Source of the DNA: DATKCN01 sp035513175
GTDB taxonomy: Bacteria > Chloroflexota > Chloroflexia > Thermomicrobiales > CFX8
Assembly: GCA_035513175.1 (NCBI GenBank)
Contig: DATKCN010000278.1
Coordinates: 1 to 7,867 of the forward strand
Reading direction: 5' to 3'
DNA: 7,867 nucleotides
A program made the position numbers and the translations under genes. The number at the start of each line of letters is the position of its first letter. The stretch's first letter is position 1. Shown piece by piece: positions 6,245-7,867 of this stretch. The notes below the pieces were generated by a model. The model did not search any database. It had not been told where the DNA came from and saw nothing but the letters and a program-made list of their open reading frames with translations.

Positions 6245-7087
6245 TCAGACCGCCAGCTCATCCCAGCACGTGCGGCAGAGCTGGGCAATGTAGTGGCTGG
6301 CGTAGCCGAAGCCGGGCAGGCCGTCCGGCATCTCGCGGGGCACGTGTTCGGTGTAGACGCTGAGGACGAACAACGGCTCTTCACCCTGGAAGATGATGCC
6401 GGCGTCGTTATTGTTGCGGGCGCCCGTGCCGGTCTTGTGGGCCACCTTCGTGCCCTCTGGCAGCAGCGCCGGGAGGCGCTGGCGCAGCTTCTGCCACGAG
6501 AGGATGTCGAGCCCGAGCCTGCACAGCTCCGGCGTGCTGCCGATCTGGGCGGCGACGTCGGCGTCGGTCGTTCCGCGCAGGATGAGGTCGAGCAGGCGGC
6601 CGACGTCGGAGGGCGTGGTGGTGTTGGTCGCCTCGAGCGGGTGGTCGCGGGGCAGGCCGCCGGGTGGAATGCCGTGGCGGTGCGTGGTGCCGCGCATGCC
6701 GACCGAGTGGGAGAAGTCGTTGATAGCGTCGAGCCCGAGCATATCTGCCACCGTGCCGGTGCAGGTGTTGTCGCTGACGATGATCATCATTACCAGCGCG
6801 TCCCGGAAGGTGATGGTGAAGCCAGGCGTCAGGTGCTGGAACGTGCCGGAATTGTTCTCCTGGTACTTCGCCAGCATCTCGACCGGCTGGTCAAGTGTGA
6901 ATCGGCCATCGTAGATCGCCTTCATGGCGGCCATGAGGATGGCGATCTTGCGGGTGCTGGCGGAGGGCACGACGACGTCGCCATGGCGGTGCGCCTCCTC
7001 CCCCGTCTTCAGGTTCTTGAGATACCAGCCGGTATGGAACGGCTGCGCGTCGCAACGCTCGTTCAGTTGCGCGGTGAGTCGTTTCAT
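6245..7087 (-). CDS. Class A beta-lactamase-like serine hydrolase
   Basis: The 280-residue product has the penicillin-recognising fold motifs in order: nucleophile Ser44 in STRK (44-47), SDN at 105-107, and KTG at 218-220. The spacing resembles class A beta-lactamases (61 and 113 residues, against about 60 and 104). MMIIVSDNTCTG and NTTTPSDVGRLL (155-166) are characteristic of the Beta-lactamase2 type. The omega-loop Glu that deacylates penicilloyl-enzyme (Glu166 in class A) has no clear counterpart: the region reads GIPPGGLPRDHPLEATN. It is therefore more likely a serine peptidase or esterase than a true resistance enzyme, as is common for such proteins in environmental bacteria. The N-terminus (MKRLTAQLNERCDAQPF) has no signal peptide or lipobox, which suggests a cytoplasmic protein. 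The ATG has GGAGG five bases upstream. Its start lies 21 bases after the hydro-lyase stop, so co-transcription is likely. The substrate is unknown. Confidence 0.9.
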   Translation of the reverse strand: MKRLTAQLNERCDAQPFHTGWYLKNLKTGEEAHRHGDVVVPSASTRKIAILMAAMKAIYDGRFTLDQPVEMLAKYQENNSGTFQHLTPGFTITFRDALVMMIIVSDNTCTGTVADMLGLDAINDFSHSVGMRGTTHRHGIPPGGLPRDHPLEATNTTTPSDVGRLLDLILRGTTDADVAAQIGSTPELCRLGLDILSWQKLRQRLPALLPEGTKVAHKTGTGARNNNDAGIIFQGEEPLFVLSVYTEHVPREMPDGLPGFGYASHYIAQLCRTCWDELAV

Positions 7088-7092
7088 GTGGT

Positions 7093-7097
7093 CCTCC
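7093..7097 (-). promoter_or_regulatory. Ribosome binding site for the serine hydrolase
   Basis: GGAGG on the - strand lies five bases before the ATG at 7087, within the 21-base gap after the upstream gene. This indicates independent initiation inside a polycistronic message. Confidence 0.6.
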
Positions 7098-7108
7098 AGT
7101 GATCCGGC

Positions 7109-7867
7109 TCAGCCAGCCAGTGACGCCAGCGGGATATCGGTGATGAACATGTGACCGGGCGCGTGCGTGACCATCAGCTCCGGTCTGGACCGCATCGCGA
7201 CGGCCTGCGGGGTGACGCCGCAGGCCCAGAAGACCGGCACGTCTCCGGCCTCCAGCGGAGCCGGGTCGCCCCAATCCGGACGAGCGAGGTCGGCGATGCC
7301 GAGGCTGGCCGGGTCGCCGATGTGCACTGGCGCGCCGTGCGCTTGCGGATAGCGGCCGGTGATGGCGACCGCCCGTGCCACCTGGTCCGCTGGGATCGGA
7401 CGCATCGAGACAACCAGCGGGCCGTGGAAGCGCCCGGCCGGAGCACATTCGCGGTTGGCGCGGTACATCGGCACGTTCGTCCCGCACTCGAAGTGCCGCA
7501 TGGGAATGCCCGCCGCCAGCAGCGCATGCTCGAAGGTGTAGCTGCAGCCCAGCAGAAATGCGACCAGGTTATCGCGCCAGCGGGATTTCAGCGTCGTCGG
7601 CTCATCGACCAGCTCGCCATGCTCGTAGACGCGATAGCGCGGCAGGTCGTAACGCAGGTCGGAGCCGGGAGCAGCCAGAGCGGGCTCAGGGGAGCCCGCC
7701 TCGGTGATGTCGAGCAGCGGGCACGGCTTCGGATTGCGCACGCAGAAGAGCAGGAAGTCGTAGGCGTCCTCGCGGGGCAGCACGACCAGGTTCGCCTGCG
7801 TGTAGCCGGCTGCCAGGCCGGAGGTGTGCGTCGTCCAGGCGCCGCCGCGGATGGCCGCGCGGGCTTC
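7109..7867 (-). CDS. D-glutamate cyclase/putative hydro-lyase family protein (DUF1445), N-terminus off the window
   Basis: The frame is open to the right edge. The visible 252 residues begin EARAAIRGGAWTTHTSG and continue GYTQANLVVLPRED, so a GTG at 7783 is not the start. The family is about 265 residues long, so only a dozen or so residues are missing. Conserved blocks are seen throughout: FLLFCVRNPKPCPLLD, DLPRYRVYEHGEL, WRDNLVAFLLGCSYTFEHALL, NVPMYR, GPLVVSMRPI, HGAPVHIGDPASLGI, FWACGVTPQ and THAPGHMFITD. The mammalian mitochondrial homologue domain (DGLUCY) converts D-glutamate to 5-oxo-D-proline. Bacterial members are usually annotated only as putative hydro-lyases, so activity here is inferred. 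The protein is soluble in appearance, without a membrane segment. It is the first visible gene of the - strand run, and the operon promoter is outside the window. Confidence 0.93.
   Translation of the reverse strand, partial: EARAAIRGGAWTTHTSGLAAGYTQANLVVLPREDAYDFLLFCVRNPKPCPLLDITEAGSPEPALAAPGSDLRYDLPRYRVYEHGELVDEPTTLKSRWRDNLVAFLLGCSYTFEHALLAAGIPMRHFECGTNVPMYRANRECAPAGRFHGPLVVSMRPIPADQVARAVAITGRYPQAHGAPVHIGDPASLGIADLARPDWGDPAPLEAGDVPVFWACGVTPQAVAMRSRPELMVTHAPGHMFITDIPLASLAG

Noticed and set aside
1..7867. Mobile element, CRISPR array or defence island
   Set aside because: No transposase, integrase, terminal repeats, regularly spaced repeats or defence-type domains were found. The genes are metabolic, membrane or wall-related with similar GC-rich composition.

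Overview
The window is a GC-rich stretch of bacterial chromosome with tightly packed genes. The best clue to the organism is the C-terminal module of the cell-wall hydrolase at 3373-4908, whose tail contains FERARFEWHP followed by AGTPFEVQLG. From memory, this module is typical of secreted proteins of Chloroflexota (for example Thermomicrobia-like or soil and hot-spring lineages). The phylum call is an inference and no finer placement is supported. I see no rRNA, tRNA, CRISPR array, insertion sequence, integrase, phage structural gene or attachment site.

Left part (1-3360). A tetratricopeptide-type protein enters from the left edge and ends at 332 on the + strand. It converges on a small four-helix membrane protein (361-762, - strand) that resembles the DUF6220 family. 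A 249-base divergent spacer follows, carrying an 8-bp inverted repeat (930-951) and a -10-like TACACT. Then comes a large molybdenum-hydroxylase catalytic subunit of the xanthine dehydrogenase/aldehyde oxidase family (1012-3318, + strand). No FeS or FAD partner genes lie beside it. A GC-rich hairpin at 3327-3354 probably ends its transcript.

Right part (3373-7867). Four genes on the - strand follow one another with gaps of 21, 78 and 118 bases and look like one operon transcribed from right to left. In transcription order they are: a D-glutamate cyclase/putative hydro-lyase family protein (DUF1445, missing its N-terminus at the window edge); a class A beta-lactamase-like serine hydrolase without a signal peptide; an enolase-superfamily acid-sugar dehydratase-like enzyme; and a 511-residue protein combining a glucosaminidase/lysozyme-like domain, an N-acetylmuramoyl-L-alanine amidase-like domain and the Chloroflexota-type C-terminal module.

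How they may work together. Three of the four operon genes belong to families tied to peptidoglycan or D-amino acids: a wall hydrolase, a penicillin-recognising-fold hydrolase and a D-Glu cyclase family member. The enolase-superfamily member could then be read as part of a muropeptide salvage route. However, its active-site residues look like galactonate-type dehydratases rather than dipeptide epimerases, so a general scavenging operon for sugar acids and wall fragments is equally possible. This reading is a hypothesis. The individual family assignments are much firmer than the joint function.
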